Assembly: GCA_903939555.1 (NCBI GenBank)
Contig: CAJAHV010000284.1
Span: 1 to 11,558 of the forward strand
DNA length: 11,558 bases
Direction: 5' to 3'
From: an uncultured Alphaproteobacteria bacterium
GTDB lineage: Bacteria > Pseudomonadota > Alphaproteobacteria > Sphingomonadales > Sphingomonadaceae
The notes beneath the pieces were generated by a model that was given only the letters and a program-made list of their open reading frames with translations, had not been told where the DNA came from and searched no databases. Positions 1-6,680 of the stretch are shown one piece after another. Numbering within the stretch: position 1 is the stretch's first letter; each line of letters opens with the position of its first letter. A program made the translations under genes and the position numbers.

Positions 1-970
1 CCAGCCGGTCATGATAGGGTTTGGCCTGCTCGCCACTGATGCCCAGCACCGCCAGCCGCTTCGCCAGACCGGCTTCGGCGGCGGCGACCAGCGCCGGGTC
101 CTCGCTTTGCCCATCGGTCGCCATGCGCGGCAGGATCGGCTTGCGCGATGGCGCCGCAATGGCGCAACGCCGGGCGATGACCAGCGTGTTGGCGATCGCC
201 TCGGGCAGATCGGCAAAGGCGTTTTTCATTTCCTCGGCGGATTTGAGCCGGTGCTCGCGGTTCGATTTGCGACGGTCCTCGGCCTCGACATAAGCCGAAT
301 CGGCGATGCACAGCAGCGCGTCATGAGCGATATGGACGCGCTCATCGAGGAACTTGACGGGGTTGGTGGCCACGATCGGCAGGTCGCGCGCCTGCGCCAG
401 CCGCAACAGCCCGGCCTCGCTGCGCTGCTCGATGGGGTCATTGGCGCGGGCAATCTCGATATAGAGCCGGCCCGGGAACAGTTGCACCAGCACATCGGCA
501 TAATCCTCGATCGGCTGCCCTTCGGCGAGCAACCGCGCCAGCGCGCCATCGGCACCGCCGGTCAGGCAGAGAAGGCCATCGGTTCGCCCCTCGAAATCCG
601 CCAGCCGTACATGTGGGTCATCGGTTGGCTCCACGCCAAGATGCGCCTGGCTGACCAGCGCGATGAGATTGCCATAGCCGGTGGCGTTCTGGGCATAGAG
701 CACCAACGCATCATAGACTGGCCGCGTCAGCGCGGTACGCGACCCCGGGCGCTCGACAGCGACCAGCGCGCCGATGACCGGCTGCACGCCCTGATCCTTG
801 GCCGCCGCTGAAAAATCCATCGCGGCAAACATGTTGCCGCGATCGGCGAGCCCGGCCGCCGGAAAGCCGCCGCGCCGGCTATGCTTGGCCAGATCCTCGG
901 GCTGGATGGCGCCTTCGAGCATCGAATAGGCGCTTTGCAGGCGCAGATGGACAAAACCGGCATGAGGCAT
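1..970 (-). CDS. dnaE: DNA polymerase III subunit alpha, N-terminal part (runs off the window)
   Basis: This is the catalytic alpha subunit of the replicative polymerase. Only the first 323 codons lie in the window; the family is about 1150-1180 residues. The N-terminus (FVHLRLQSAYSM, residues 6-17) matches the DnaE1 pattern (E. coli FVHLRVHSDYSM) rather than the DnaE2/ImuC pattern. Later landmarks are LADRGNMFAAMDF (41-53), QPVIGALV (63-70) and YHDRL at the window edge. The segment covers the PHP domain and the start of the palm region. Metal-ligand positions of active PHP domains (HLHxH, TDHGN) read HLRLQ and ADRGN, so the domain is probably inactive for 3'-5' exonuclease, as in E. coli, and proofreading would rest on a separate epsilon subunit (family knowledge). 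ATG at 970 is chosen because it gives the canonical N-terminus; its Shine-Dalgarno is weak. It lies 63 bp after lolD, so co-transcription is plausible. Confidence 0.95.
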   Translation of the reverse strand, partial: MPHAGFVHLRLQSAYSMLEGAIQPEDLAKHSRRGGFPAAGLADRGNMFAAMDFSAAAKDQGVQPVIGALVAVERPGSRTALTRPVYDALVLYAQNATGYGNLIALVSQAHLGVEPTDDPHVRLADFEGRTDGLLCLTGGADGALARLLAEGQPIEDYADVLVQLFPGRLYIEIARANDPIEQRSEAGLLRLAQARDLPIVATNPVKFLDERVHIAHDALLCIADSAYVEAEDRRKSNREHRLKSAEEMKNAFADLPEAIANTLVIARRCAIAAPSRKPILPRMATDGQSEDPALVAAAEAGLAKRLAVLGISGEQAKPYHDRL

Positions 971-1033
971 GAACGCCAGTCTGATGGCTTGCTGCGATTC
1001 GGGAAAGCGGTGGCTGCGACTTGTCCCCAGTTT

Positions 1034-1711
1034 TCACGCTGGAACCAGCTTGCCTTCATGCAGCGTCACCACCCGATCCATCTGCCGCGCCAGCATGATG
1101 TTGTGCGTGGCGACCAGCGCGGCAGACCCTTGCCCGCGCACCAACGACAGGAATTCTGCCAGCACCTTGGCGGCGGTCGCTTCATCCAGATTGCCTGTCG
1201 GTTCATCGGCAAGCACCAGCACCGGCTTGTTGGCAAGGGCGCGGGCAACGGCGACGCGCTGCTGTTCCCCACCCGAAAGTTGCGACGGGCGGTGATCGAG
1301 ACGATCGCCAAGGCCCAATGCGGTCAGCAGTTCGTCGGCGCGGACGTTGGCGGCCTTTTCGCTGCGACCAGCCACCAGTCCGGCGAGCACGACATTTTCG
1401 CGGGCGCTGAAATCCGGCAGCAGGTGGTGGAATTGATAGACGAAGCCCAGCCGATCACGCCGCACCCGGGTGCGGCCGGCGTTGTCGAGCGCCTCGACCC
1501 GCTCGCCGGCGATGCTGATACGACCCTGAAAGCCGCCCTCGAGTAGTCCGACAGCTTGCAACAGCGTCGATTTACCCGAACCCGATGGCCCGAGAAGCGC
1601 GACGATCTCACCGGGATTCACCGCCAGATCGACCCCGCGCAGCACTTCGATTGTGGCGCTGCCTTGCGTGAAGCTGCGGCGCAGGTCTTCGACGAGGAGG
1701 GTGGGAGTCAT
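1034..1711 (-). CDS. lolD: Lipoprotein-releasing system ATP-binding protein LolD
   Basis: ABC ATPase of 225 residues that powers release of outer-membrane lipoproteins from the inner membrane to the carrier LolA. Walker A GPSGSGKST (41-49), the Q-loop in VYQFHHLLPDF (91-101), signature LSGGEQ (145-150), Walker B VLVLADEP (164-171) and the switch histidine in ATHN (203) are all intact. The FHHLLP segment after the Q-loop is typical of LolD as against other MacB-type ATPases. The frame stays open upstream to 1849, but those 46 extra codons are only a translated palindromic repeat. ATG 1711 starts the real protein (MTPTLLVEDL) at the usual family length. It lies downstream of the permease gene on the same strand and 63 bp before dnaE. 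Confidence 0.97.
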   Translation of the reverse strand: MTPTLLVEDLRRSFTQGSATIEVLRGVDLAVNPGEIVALLGPSGSGKSTLLQAVGLLEGGFQGRISIAGERVEALDNAGRTRVRRDRLGFVYQFHHLLPDFSARENVVLAGLVAGRSEKAANVRADELLTALGLGDRLDHRPSQLSGGEQQRVAVARALANKPVLVLADEPTGNLDEATAAKVLAEFLSLVRGQGSAALVATHNIMLARQMDRVVTLHEGKLVPA

Positions 1712-1717
1712 GGCAAA

Positions 1718-1774
1718 ACCTCCCCCCGCCGGGGGGAGGTCGAGAGACGGCGAAGCCGGCCCGGGAGAGGGGCT
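1718..1774 (+). repeat. Palindromic repeat unit A1 (REP-like)
   Basis: A 10-bp perfect inverted repeat (arms ACCTCCCCCC and GGGGGGAGGT around GCC, 1718-1740) is followed by about 24 bases rich in CGGCG/GCCGG and ends in GGGAGAGGGG. The same layout recurs inverted at 1792-1844 and again at 10818-10871. With A2 it fills the gap between the lolC/E-type permease and lolD. The hairpin may act on the mRNA between the two genes, which is inference. Confidence 0.75.
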
Positions 1775-1791
1775 TTTTCTCGGCACACAAG

Positions 1792-1844
1792 ACCCCTCTC
1801 GCGGCTCGCTGCGCGAGTCCGACCTCTCCCCGGCGGGGCGAGGT
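1792..1844 (-). repeat. Palindromic repeat unit A2, inverted partner of A1
   Basis: Read on the minus strand, this unit has arms ACCTCGCCCC and GGGGAGAGGT (one mismatch, 1822-1844), then CGGACTCG and a short GC-rich stretch, ending in GAGAGGGG. That is the A1 pattern in opposite orientation. A1 and A2 are separated by a T-rich 17-base spacer, and the GAGAGGGG/CCCCTCTC ends face each other, so the whole 1718-1844 block could fold into one long nested structure. It ends 5 bases before the stop codon of the permease gene. Confidence 0.7.
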
Positions 1845-1849
1845 AACAA

Positions 1850-3097
1850 CTACTCATAGCGCAACACCTGCACCGGATCGGTGCTCGCGGCTTTCCACGC
1901 CGGATAGAGCGTCGCCAGGAACGACAGCAGCAGCGCCAGCGCGACGATACCGACAACCTCGAGCGGATCAGTCTTCGCGGGCAATTCGGTCAGATAGCGC
2001 ACCGACGGATCCCACAGATTGGCGCCGGTCAGGCGCCCGACGCCCGCCACGATCCCAGCGCGGAAATAAAGCAGCGAAAACCCCAGCACGCAGCCGAGCG
2101 CGATGCCGAGCCCGCCGATCAGCGTGCCGACCGTCATGAACACCCGCATCAGCGCAATCCGACTGGCGCCCATGGTACGCAGGATGGCGATGTCACGGGT
2201 CTTGGCGCGGACCAGCATGATCAGCGACGACAAGATGTTGAAAACCGCGACAAGGATGATAATCGACAACACCCAGAACATCACGGTGCGTTCCACAACC
2301 AACGCCGAAAACAGCGCCGAATTGGTCGATTTCCAGTCATTGACCACTCCCTGGCCGACTATCGCCGGCGCAATCGGCGCGAGGATTTCGCCCACCCGGT
2401 CGGGATCATCGGTCACCACCTCGACCATGCCGACAGCATCGCCGAGGCGCAGCAGCGTTTGCGCGTCGCTCATCGGCATGACCACGAAGCCCTTGTCATA
2501 TTCATAGATGCCGACTTCGAAGAGCGCGACGATGCGATAAGCCATGATGCGCGGTACCGTGCCGAAGGGCGTTGATTCACCCTGCGGGTTGATCAGCGAG
2601 ATCTGATCGCCCACCCCGGCACCGAGCGCTTCGGCGAGCCGTGCGCCGATCGCCACCGTGTTGGTACCGGGCTGCAAATTCTTCAGGTCGCCGCGCACGA
2701 TATTGTTGGCGATGACCGGCGTGCCGGCGATGTCGGCGAGGTTCATGCCGCGCACCAGCACACCTTCGACCCGGCCACCGAAACTGCCCATCAACGGCTG
2801 TTCGATCAGCGGCGTCGCCGATACGACACCGGGCAGCGCCCGCAGTTTTGCCTGCAACGGCTGCCACGCTTCCAGCTTGCCGCCATAGCCCTGCACTACG
2901 GCATGGCCGTTGAGCCCCAGGATCCGGTCGAACAATTCGGCACGAAAGCCGTTCATCACGCTCATCACCGCAATCAGCGCGGCGACGCCGAGCGCCACCG
3001 CGACCAGGCTGATGCTGGCGACAAGAAAGATGAAGCCTTCGCCCTTGCCCGGCAGGAGGTAGCGCTTGGCGATCATGCGCTCGTAGCGGGTGATCAT
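1850..3097 (-). CDS. lolC: Lipoprotein-releasing ABC transporter permease (LolC/LolE/LolF type)
   Basis: Inner-membrane permease of 415 residues that extracts mature lipoproteins and passes them to LolA; partner of LolD, encoded next downstream. The layout is that of the LolC/E family: TM1 at about 22-48, a long periplasmic MacB-like domain (about 50-268), then three C-terminal TM segments (about 271-296, 318-345 and 380-402) of the FtsX fold, ending in the family-typical LRYE. RTMGASR (307-313) is the conserved cytoplasmic loop that contacts the ATPase. ATG 3097 has AGAGG 6 bases upstream; 8 further in-frame codons upstream lack support. Only one permease gene is present in the window. Alphaproteobacteria commonly use a single hybrid permease (called LolF) as a homodimer, so the symbol lolF would also fit. 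Confidence 0.95.
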   Translation of the reverse strand: MITRYERMIAKRYLLPGKGEGFIFLVASISLVAVALGVAALIAVMSVMNGFRAELFDRILGLNGHAVVQGYGGKLEAWQPLQAKLRALPGVVSATPLIEQPLMGSFGGRVEGVLVRGMNLADIAGTPVIANNIVRGDLKNLQPGTNTVAIGARLAEALGAGVGDQISLINPQGESTPFGTVPRIMAYRIVALFEVGIYEYDKGFVVMPMSDAQTLLRLGDAVGMVEVVTDDPDRVGEILAPIAPAIVGQGVVNDWKSTNSALFSALVVERTVMFWVLSIIILVAVFNILSSLIMLVRAKTRDIAILRTMGASRIALMRVFMTVGTLIGGLGIALGCVLGFSLLYFRAGIVAGVGRLTGANLWDPSVRYLTELPAKTDPLEVVGIVALALLLSFLATLYPAWKAASTDPVQVLRYE

Positions 3098-3224
3098 CTG
3101 GAACCTCTGCCGTTGACGCAAAGGTGCCGCCGACGGCTGGGGACGAGGCCGGTCTCGGCGCAGCCGATCCGGATGATGGGCATGGCCATGCCCTCACCCT
3201 CGATCTTCCCAAGCCGGAGAGGGG

Positions 3225-4535
3225 TCAAGAAAGCCGACCTACCGCGTCGGCGAGGGCGATCTCCACTCGTTCGCCACCGCGGCGCTTCAGTTCGACGATC
3301 CCTGCGGCAACGCCCTTCGGCCCGACCACCAACTGCCACGGCAAACCGATCAGGTCAGCCGTCGCGAACTTCGCCCCGCCACGTTCGTCGCGATCATCGT
3401 ACAGCACCTCGACCCCCGCCGCGGTCAACTCGGCATAGAGTTTTTCCGCTGCCGCCGCACACGCCGCATCGTCGACGCGCAAATTGATCAGCGCGACCTT
3501 GAACGGCGCCACCGCATCGGGCCAGATAATGCCGTCCTTGTCGTGGCACGCCTCGATGATCGCACCGACCAGCCGCGACACGCCAATGCCGTAGCTGCCC
3601 ATCAGCGGCGTGATCGGCACGCCATCGGGCCCCTGTACTGTCACACCCATTGCCTTGGTGTATTTGTCGCCGAAATAGAAAACCTGGCCGACCTCGATGC
3701 CCTTGGACTGGCGCAGCTGGTCACCTGCCGCACTTTCGGCGGCAAGGTCGCGTTTTTCATCGGTCGCGGCATAATCGGCATTGAGCCCGGTGATGAAGCC
3801 TTCCAGTGCATCGGCATCATCGGCATCGATGGCACTGGTATCGCGTGGTTTCAGCCAATTCTCATGGTAAAAGACATCGCTTTCGCCGGTTGGTGCCAGC
3901 ACGATGAACTCGTGGGACAGGTCACCGCCAATCGGGCCGGTATCCGCCTGCATCGGAATTGCATCAAGGCCCATGCGGGCAAAGGTGCGCATATAAGCGA
4001 TGAACATGCGATTATAGCTGTGCTTGGCACCGGCGAAATCGGCATCGAAGCTATAGGCATCCTTCATCAGGAATTCGCGGCCGCGCAGCACGCCAAAGCG
4101 CGGGCGCACTTCATCGCGAAACTTCCACTGGATCTGGTAGATGTTCTTTGGCAGGTCGCGATACGACTTGGCGCCGTTCTGGAAAATCTGGGTGAACAAT
4201 TCCTCGGCGGTCGGGCTGAACAGCATCTCGCGGTCATGACGATCGGTGATACGCAGCATTTCGGGGCCATAAGCATCATAGCGCCCCGACTGCCGCCACA
4301 GGTCGGCGGACTGGATCGTCGGCATCAGCACTTCGATGGCACCAGCGCGAACCTGCTCCTCGCGAACGATTTGTTCGATCTTGGCGAGCACGCGCCTGCC
4401 CAGCGGCAACCAGGCATAGATGCCCGCCGCAGTCTGGCGGATCATGCCGGCGCGCAGCATCAGCTGGTGCGAAATCACCTGGGCATCGCCCGGGGTTTCC
4501 TTGAGGACCGGTAGGAAATAACGGGACAGGCGCAC
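3225..4535 (-). CDS. proS: Proline--tRNA ligase (ProRS), short alphaproteobacterial form
   Basis: Class II aminoacyl-tRNA synthetase that charges tRNA-Pro in the cytoplasm; 436 residues. The N-terminal LSRYFLPVLKE and LMLRAGMIRQ, motif 2 around FRDEVRPRFG and RGREFLMKDAYSF (139-163), GPIGGDLSHEF (200-210) and motif 3 GSYGIGVSR (313-321) form the catalytic core. The anticodon-binding domain occupies about 344-436 (PFKVALINLR, LVVGPKG). E. coli ProRS is about 570 residues, with a roughly 180-residue INS editing domain between motifs 2 and 3; here the segment is much shorter, so cis-editing of Ala-tRNA-Pro is probably absent, as known for alphaproteobacterial ProRS. GTG 4535 gives the canonical VRLSRYF start with AAGAG about 9 bases upstream. 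The frame is open to 4736, but the extension has no family similarity that I recognise. Confidence 0.96.
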   Translation of the reverse strand: MRLSRYFLPVLKETPGDAQVISHQLMLRAGMIRQTAAGIYAWLPLGRRVLAKIEQIVREEQVRAGAIEVLMPTIQSADLWRQSGRYDAYGPEMLRITDRHDREMLFSPTAEELFTQIFQNGAKSYRDLPKNIYQIQWKFRDEVRPRFGVLRGREFLMKDAYSFDADFAGAKHSYNRMFIAYMRTFARMGLDAIPMQADTGPIGGDLSHEFIVLAPTGESDVFYHENWLKPRDTSAIDADDADALEGFITGLNADYAATDEKRDLAAESAAGDQLRQSKGIEVGQVFYFGDKYTKAMGVTVQGPDGVPITPLMGSYGIGVSRLVGAIIEACHDKDGIIWPDAVAPFKVALINLRVDDAACAAAAEKLYAELTAAGVEVLYDDRDERGGAKFATADLIGLPWQLVVGPKGVAAGIVELKRRGGERVEIALADAVGRLS

Positions 4536-4695
4536 AGGCAAGCTCTTTACAACAAATGGGGACAAGCCGGCGTTTAGCATGGCCAACGGGCGAAGCAACG
4601 CAAGACGCAGCCACGGTCCATGTGGCACGGCTGCAACAGGCGCCGCAAAATCTCGCGGCGCGGCCGGCCACGCGCTGCCAAGGCCGATGACATCG

Positions 4696-4724
4696 TTGGT
4701 GCAGGCGACTAACGCCAATATGAG
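4696..4724 (+). promoter_or_regulatory. Candidate promoter for the structured RNA
   Basis: TTGGTG (4696-4701) and TATGAG (4719-4724) are spaced 17 bases apart. That would start transcription near 4731, just ahead of the foldable segment. Both boxes are only partial matches to sigma-70 consensus, so this rests mainly on position. Confidence 0.3.
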
Positions 4725-4730
4725 CTTTTC

Positions 4731-4904
4731 GCACAATGCGGAGGTTCTGGGAGAAGGACCTTCAGGTCCGGGATCCTGCGGCCCGCAAGGGTCTGCGCGC
4801 GAACAACCGGTGCGGGGGCACAGTCTGGTTGTTTCGACGAGAGTCCGTGGATACAGGTCTCGTCACGGGAATACCCGGGTGCCAACGCACCCGGGTATTT
4901 TTTC
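4731..4904 (+). ncRNA. Putative structured RNA of unknown family
   Basis: The gap between divergent proS and the crotonase gene folds on the plus strand into consecutive helices. H1 is GGACC-TTCA-GGTCC (4756-4769). H2 (4778-4796) is capped by a GCAA GNRA-type tetraloop closed by CCC/GGG. H3 is a 7-bp stem AACAACC/GGTTGTT (4802-4833) with an inner GTGC-GGGG-GCAC hairpin. H4 is GACGAGA/TCTCGTC (4836-4864), whose loop bases TCCGT (4844-4848) can pair with ACGGG (4865-4869) to make a pseudoknot. A strong intrinsic terminator follows at once. I checked mentally against SRP RNA, 6S RNA, tmRNA, RNase P and common riboswitches and recognised none. It could be a stand-alone sRNA or a terminated leader of the crotonase gene 89 bases further on. 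Confidence 0.5.
4870..4904 (+). terminator. Strong intrinsic terminator
   Basis: A 13-bp perfect stem (AATACCCGGGTGC / GCACCCGGGTATT) with loop CAAC is followed by a T-run (4898-4903). The run of T lies on the plus strand only, so transcription from the left is terminated here, upstream of the crotonase gene. Confidence 0.9.
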
Positions 4905-4992
4905 TCGGGCCGGCTTGGCTGCATTATTTGGCGGGGTAGTCCTCGCTGCCGGGCTCTGGCACAACGATTGCGAGCCAGCAAAGGACCCCATG

Positions 4993-5775
4993 ATGACCCA
5001 TGAATATGCGCAAGTCGAACGCGATGGCCGCACACTGATCGTCACGATCAACCGACCCGACCGGATGAACGCCTTGCACCCGCCGGCCAACGCCGAGCTG
5101 GCGCAAATATTCGATGATTTCGCCGCCGACCCCGAACTGTGGGTCGCGATCCTGACCGGCGCCGGCCCACGCGCCTTTTGCGCCGGCAATGATTTGCGCT
5201 GGCAGGCCGAAGGCAATGCGGTGACGGTGCCGCCGACCGGCTTTGCCGGGCTGACCTCGCGCTGGGATCTCGACAAGCCGGTGATCGCCGCAGTCAACGG
5301 AGTCGCCATGGGCGGCGGCTTTGAAATCGCGCTGGCCTGCGACATCATCCTCGCCGCCACCACCGCGACCTTTGCCCTGCCCGAACCCAAGGTCGGACTG
5401 GCAGCGCTAGCAGGCGGACTGCATCGCCTGCCGCGCACCATCGGCGTCAAGCGCGCCATGGCGATGATCCTGACCGGCCGCAGTGTGCCGGCCTCCGAAG
5501 GCAAGGACCTCGGCTTCGTCCATGAGGTCGTGCCCGCCGATGACCTGATGGCAGCCGCCAAGGCGCTGGCGGCACAGATTTGCGAACTCTCACCGATGTC
5601 GATCCGCGCCTCCAAGCAAGTGGTCAGCCGCAGCCTTGATACCGCATCATTGCAGGCCGCCTATGAAGGCCAAATGGCGCATCCGGCGGTAAGCGCGCTG
5701 TGGAAGTCCGACGATTTGCGCGAGGGCCCGCTCGCCTTCGCCCAGAAGCGCAAGCCGGTGTGGAAGGGTCGCTGA
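4993..5775 (+). CDS. Enoyl-CoA hydratase/isomerase family protein, CaiD-like (crotonase)
   Basis: Cytoplasmic crotonase-fold enzyme of 260 residues acting on an acyl-CoA thioester. The oxyanion-hole segments are AFCAGNDL (61-68) and AMGGGFE (105-111). Both glutamates used by hydratases are present, E111 (GGGFEIAL) and E131 (LPEPKVG). TGFAGLT (82-88), DKPVIAAVNG and especially the C-terminus EGPLAFAQKRKPVWKGR closely follow E. coli CaiD (crotonobetainyl-CoA hydratase). No CoA-transferase, ligase or dehydrogenase gene of a carnitine pathway is nearby, so the substrate is open. AAGGA (4981-4985) lies 7 bases before ATG 4993 and 4 bases before ATG 4990, so 4993 is preferred. The open frame extends further upstream only through the structured RNA region. 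Confidence 0.9.
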   Translation: MTHEYAQVERDGRTLIVTINRPDRMNALHPPANAELAQIFDDFAADPELWVAILTGAGPRAFCAGNDLRWQAEGNAVTVPPTGFAGLTSRWDLDKPVIAAVNGVAMGGGFEIALACDIILAATTATFALPEPKVGLAALAGGLHRLPRTIGVKRAMAMILTGRSVPASEGKDLGFVHEVVPADDLMAAAKALAAQICELSPMSIRASKQVVSRSLDTASLQAAYEGQMAHPAVSALWKSDDLREGPLAFAQKRKPVWKGR

Positions 5776-5792
5776 CACTGCTCCCGACAGTA

Positions 5793-5824
5793 GAAAGGCC
5801 GCCGGGTTGCCCCGACGGCCTTTC
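5793..5824. terminator. Terminator-like hairpin between crotonase gene and small ORF
   Basis: GAAAGGCCG (5793-5801) pairs with CGGCCTTTC (5816-5824), with an inner CGGG/CCCG continuation across one mismatch. The T residues are inside the stem on both strands, so it could end transcription of the crotonase gene (plus) and of the small ORF region (minus). The U-tract is short, so efficiency is uncertain. Confidence 0.6.
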
Positions 5825-5860
5825 ACATTGCCGGTTACGAACCGGAGATGGCGCTGATCT

Positions 5861-5926
5861 TCAGAGTGTCGCGATTCCCACCGCAACCACCAACGCACCG
5901 GACCGCAACGTGAGACAATGAGACAT
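5861..5926 (-). CDS. Candidate 21-residue small ORF with perfect Shine-Dalgarno (leader-peptide-like)
   Basis: ATG at 5926 is preceded on the minus strand by AAGGAGG (5934-5940) at a spacing of 7 bases, the best ribosome-binding site in the window. The peptide begins MSHCLTLRSG and ends ALVVAVGIATL; the second half is rich in Val, Leu, Ala, Ile and Thr, the look of an attenuation leader peptide for branched-chain or threonine biosynthesis, or of a tiny membrane peptide. Downstream are a CCGGTT-ACG-AACCGG palindrome (5831-5845) and the 5793-5824 hairpin, then the crotonase gene in the opposite direction. No same-strand gene follows for it to attenuate. It is too short for homology judgement, and expression is unproven. 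Confidence 0.4.
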   Translation of the reverse strand: MSHCLTLRSGALVVAVGIATL

Positions 5927-5963
5927 CCGACCACCTCCTTTCGACTGTTGAACAGGAATTTCA

Positions 5964-6680
5964 GTGTCGAGGCCTGAGCGAGACAAAGCAAGAGCGAAAA
6001 CGATCACTACCGGCTTATTGTGCGCAATCCGAACCGGCCGCATCGAACAGCTTGCCAACGCCGGTCGCGGCGGCGCCGGGCTGATGACCGCCTATCGCAA
6101 ATCACCGGTGGCCGGGCCGGTACGGGTCGGGACGCTGGGCATCGCCGGTGATGTCCAGGCCAACACAAAGGTCCATGGCGGGCCGGAAAAGGCAATCTAT
6201 GGCTATCCAGTGTCAGGCTATGCTGGCTGGCGGACCGAATTTCCAGCGCTCGCCGATCGTTTCATAGTTGGCGCGATGGGCGAAAATCTGGTTGTCGACG
6301 GTCAGGACGAAGCCAGTCTGTGCATCGGCGATGTCATCCGCTGCGGCACCACGACGCTGCAGATCGCCCAGATCCGGGAACCGTGCAGCACCCTTGCCGC
6401 CGTCGTCGGCACCCGCCGCGTCGGGCCGGCGATGATTCGGTCAGGTCGCTGCGGCTGGTATTATCGCGTTCTCGAAGCCGGCGAGATCGCGGCCGGCGAT
6501 GCTCATGACGTGATCGAGCGTCCGAACCCCGACTGGAGCGTACTCCGCTTTGCCGGCTTTGCCGCCGGGCGCAGCGGCACTGTCGCGGCGCTGGCAGAAC
6601 TCGCCACCCTTCCCGGCCTGACGTCGCGATGGCAGATCAAGGCGGCGGCGGCGCTATCCGCCCAGCGCGGCTTTGACTGA
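5964..6680 (+). CDS. MOSC domain-containing protein, YiiM-like
   Basis: 238-residue protein of the MOSC family (relatives of the molybdenum-cofactor sulfurase C-terminal domain). GPVRVGTLGIAGD (51-63), HGGPEKAIYGYP (71-82), GENLVVDG (106-113) and IGDVIRCG (121-128) follow the E. coli YiiM pattern, and Cys141 in REPC is the conserved family cysteine. YiiM and YcbX take part in detoxifying N-hydroxylated bases such as 6-hydroxylaminopurine, working with molybdenum cofactor (family knowledge); a similar role here is inferred. The C-terminal part (about 185-225) matches the YiiM tail region. GTG 5964 is used because AGGA (5954-5957) sits 6 bases upstream. A later TTG at 6018 would also fit typical family N-termini (LCAIRTGRI). 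The 3' end overlaps the opposing gene by 44 bases. Confidence 0.88.
   Translation: MSRPERDKARAKTITTGLLCAIRTGRIEQLANAGRGGAGLMTAYRKSPVAGPVRVGTLGIAGDVQANTKVHGGPEKAIYGYPVSGYAGWRTEFPALADRFIVGAMGENLVVDGQDEASLCIGDVIRCGTTTLQIAQIREPCSTLAAVVGTRRVGPAMIRSGRCGWYYRVLEAGEIAAGDAHDVIERPNPDWSVLRFAGFAAGRSGTVAALAELATLPGLTSRWQIKAAAALSAQRGFD

Noticed and set aside
11..811. Long plus-strand open frame antisense to dnaE, and similar long antisense frames within proS, lolC and trxB
   Set aside because: These are high-GC shadow frames; the minus-strand translations are clear known proteins and the antisense products show no domains.
1712..1849. Longer LolD reading frame starting at 1849
   Set aside because: The 46 extra codons are a translation of the palindromic repeat pair (Pro/Arg/Ser-rich); LolD proteins start at the ATG at 1711.
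3188..3224. Fourth copy of the palindromic repeat after proS
   Set aside because: Only GCCGGAGAGGGG is shared; the palindromic arms are absent. At best a degenerate remnant.
4536..4736. N-terminal extension of ProRS to 4736
   Set aside because: ProRS homology begins at VRLSRYF (GTG 4535); the extension is low-complexity and overlaps the RNA promoter area.
4731..4904. SRP 4.5S RNA
   Set aside because: CAGGTCCGG looks similar for nine bases, but the conserved GGAAG-loop and AGCAGCC partner of SRP RNA are missing, and the helices are separate rather than one long rod.
4579..4992. N-terminal extension of the crotonase reading frame
   Set aside because: It runs through the structured RNA and its terminator, shows no domain, and the good ribosome site is just before 4993.
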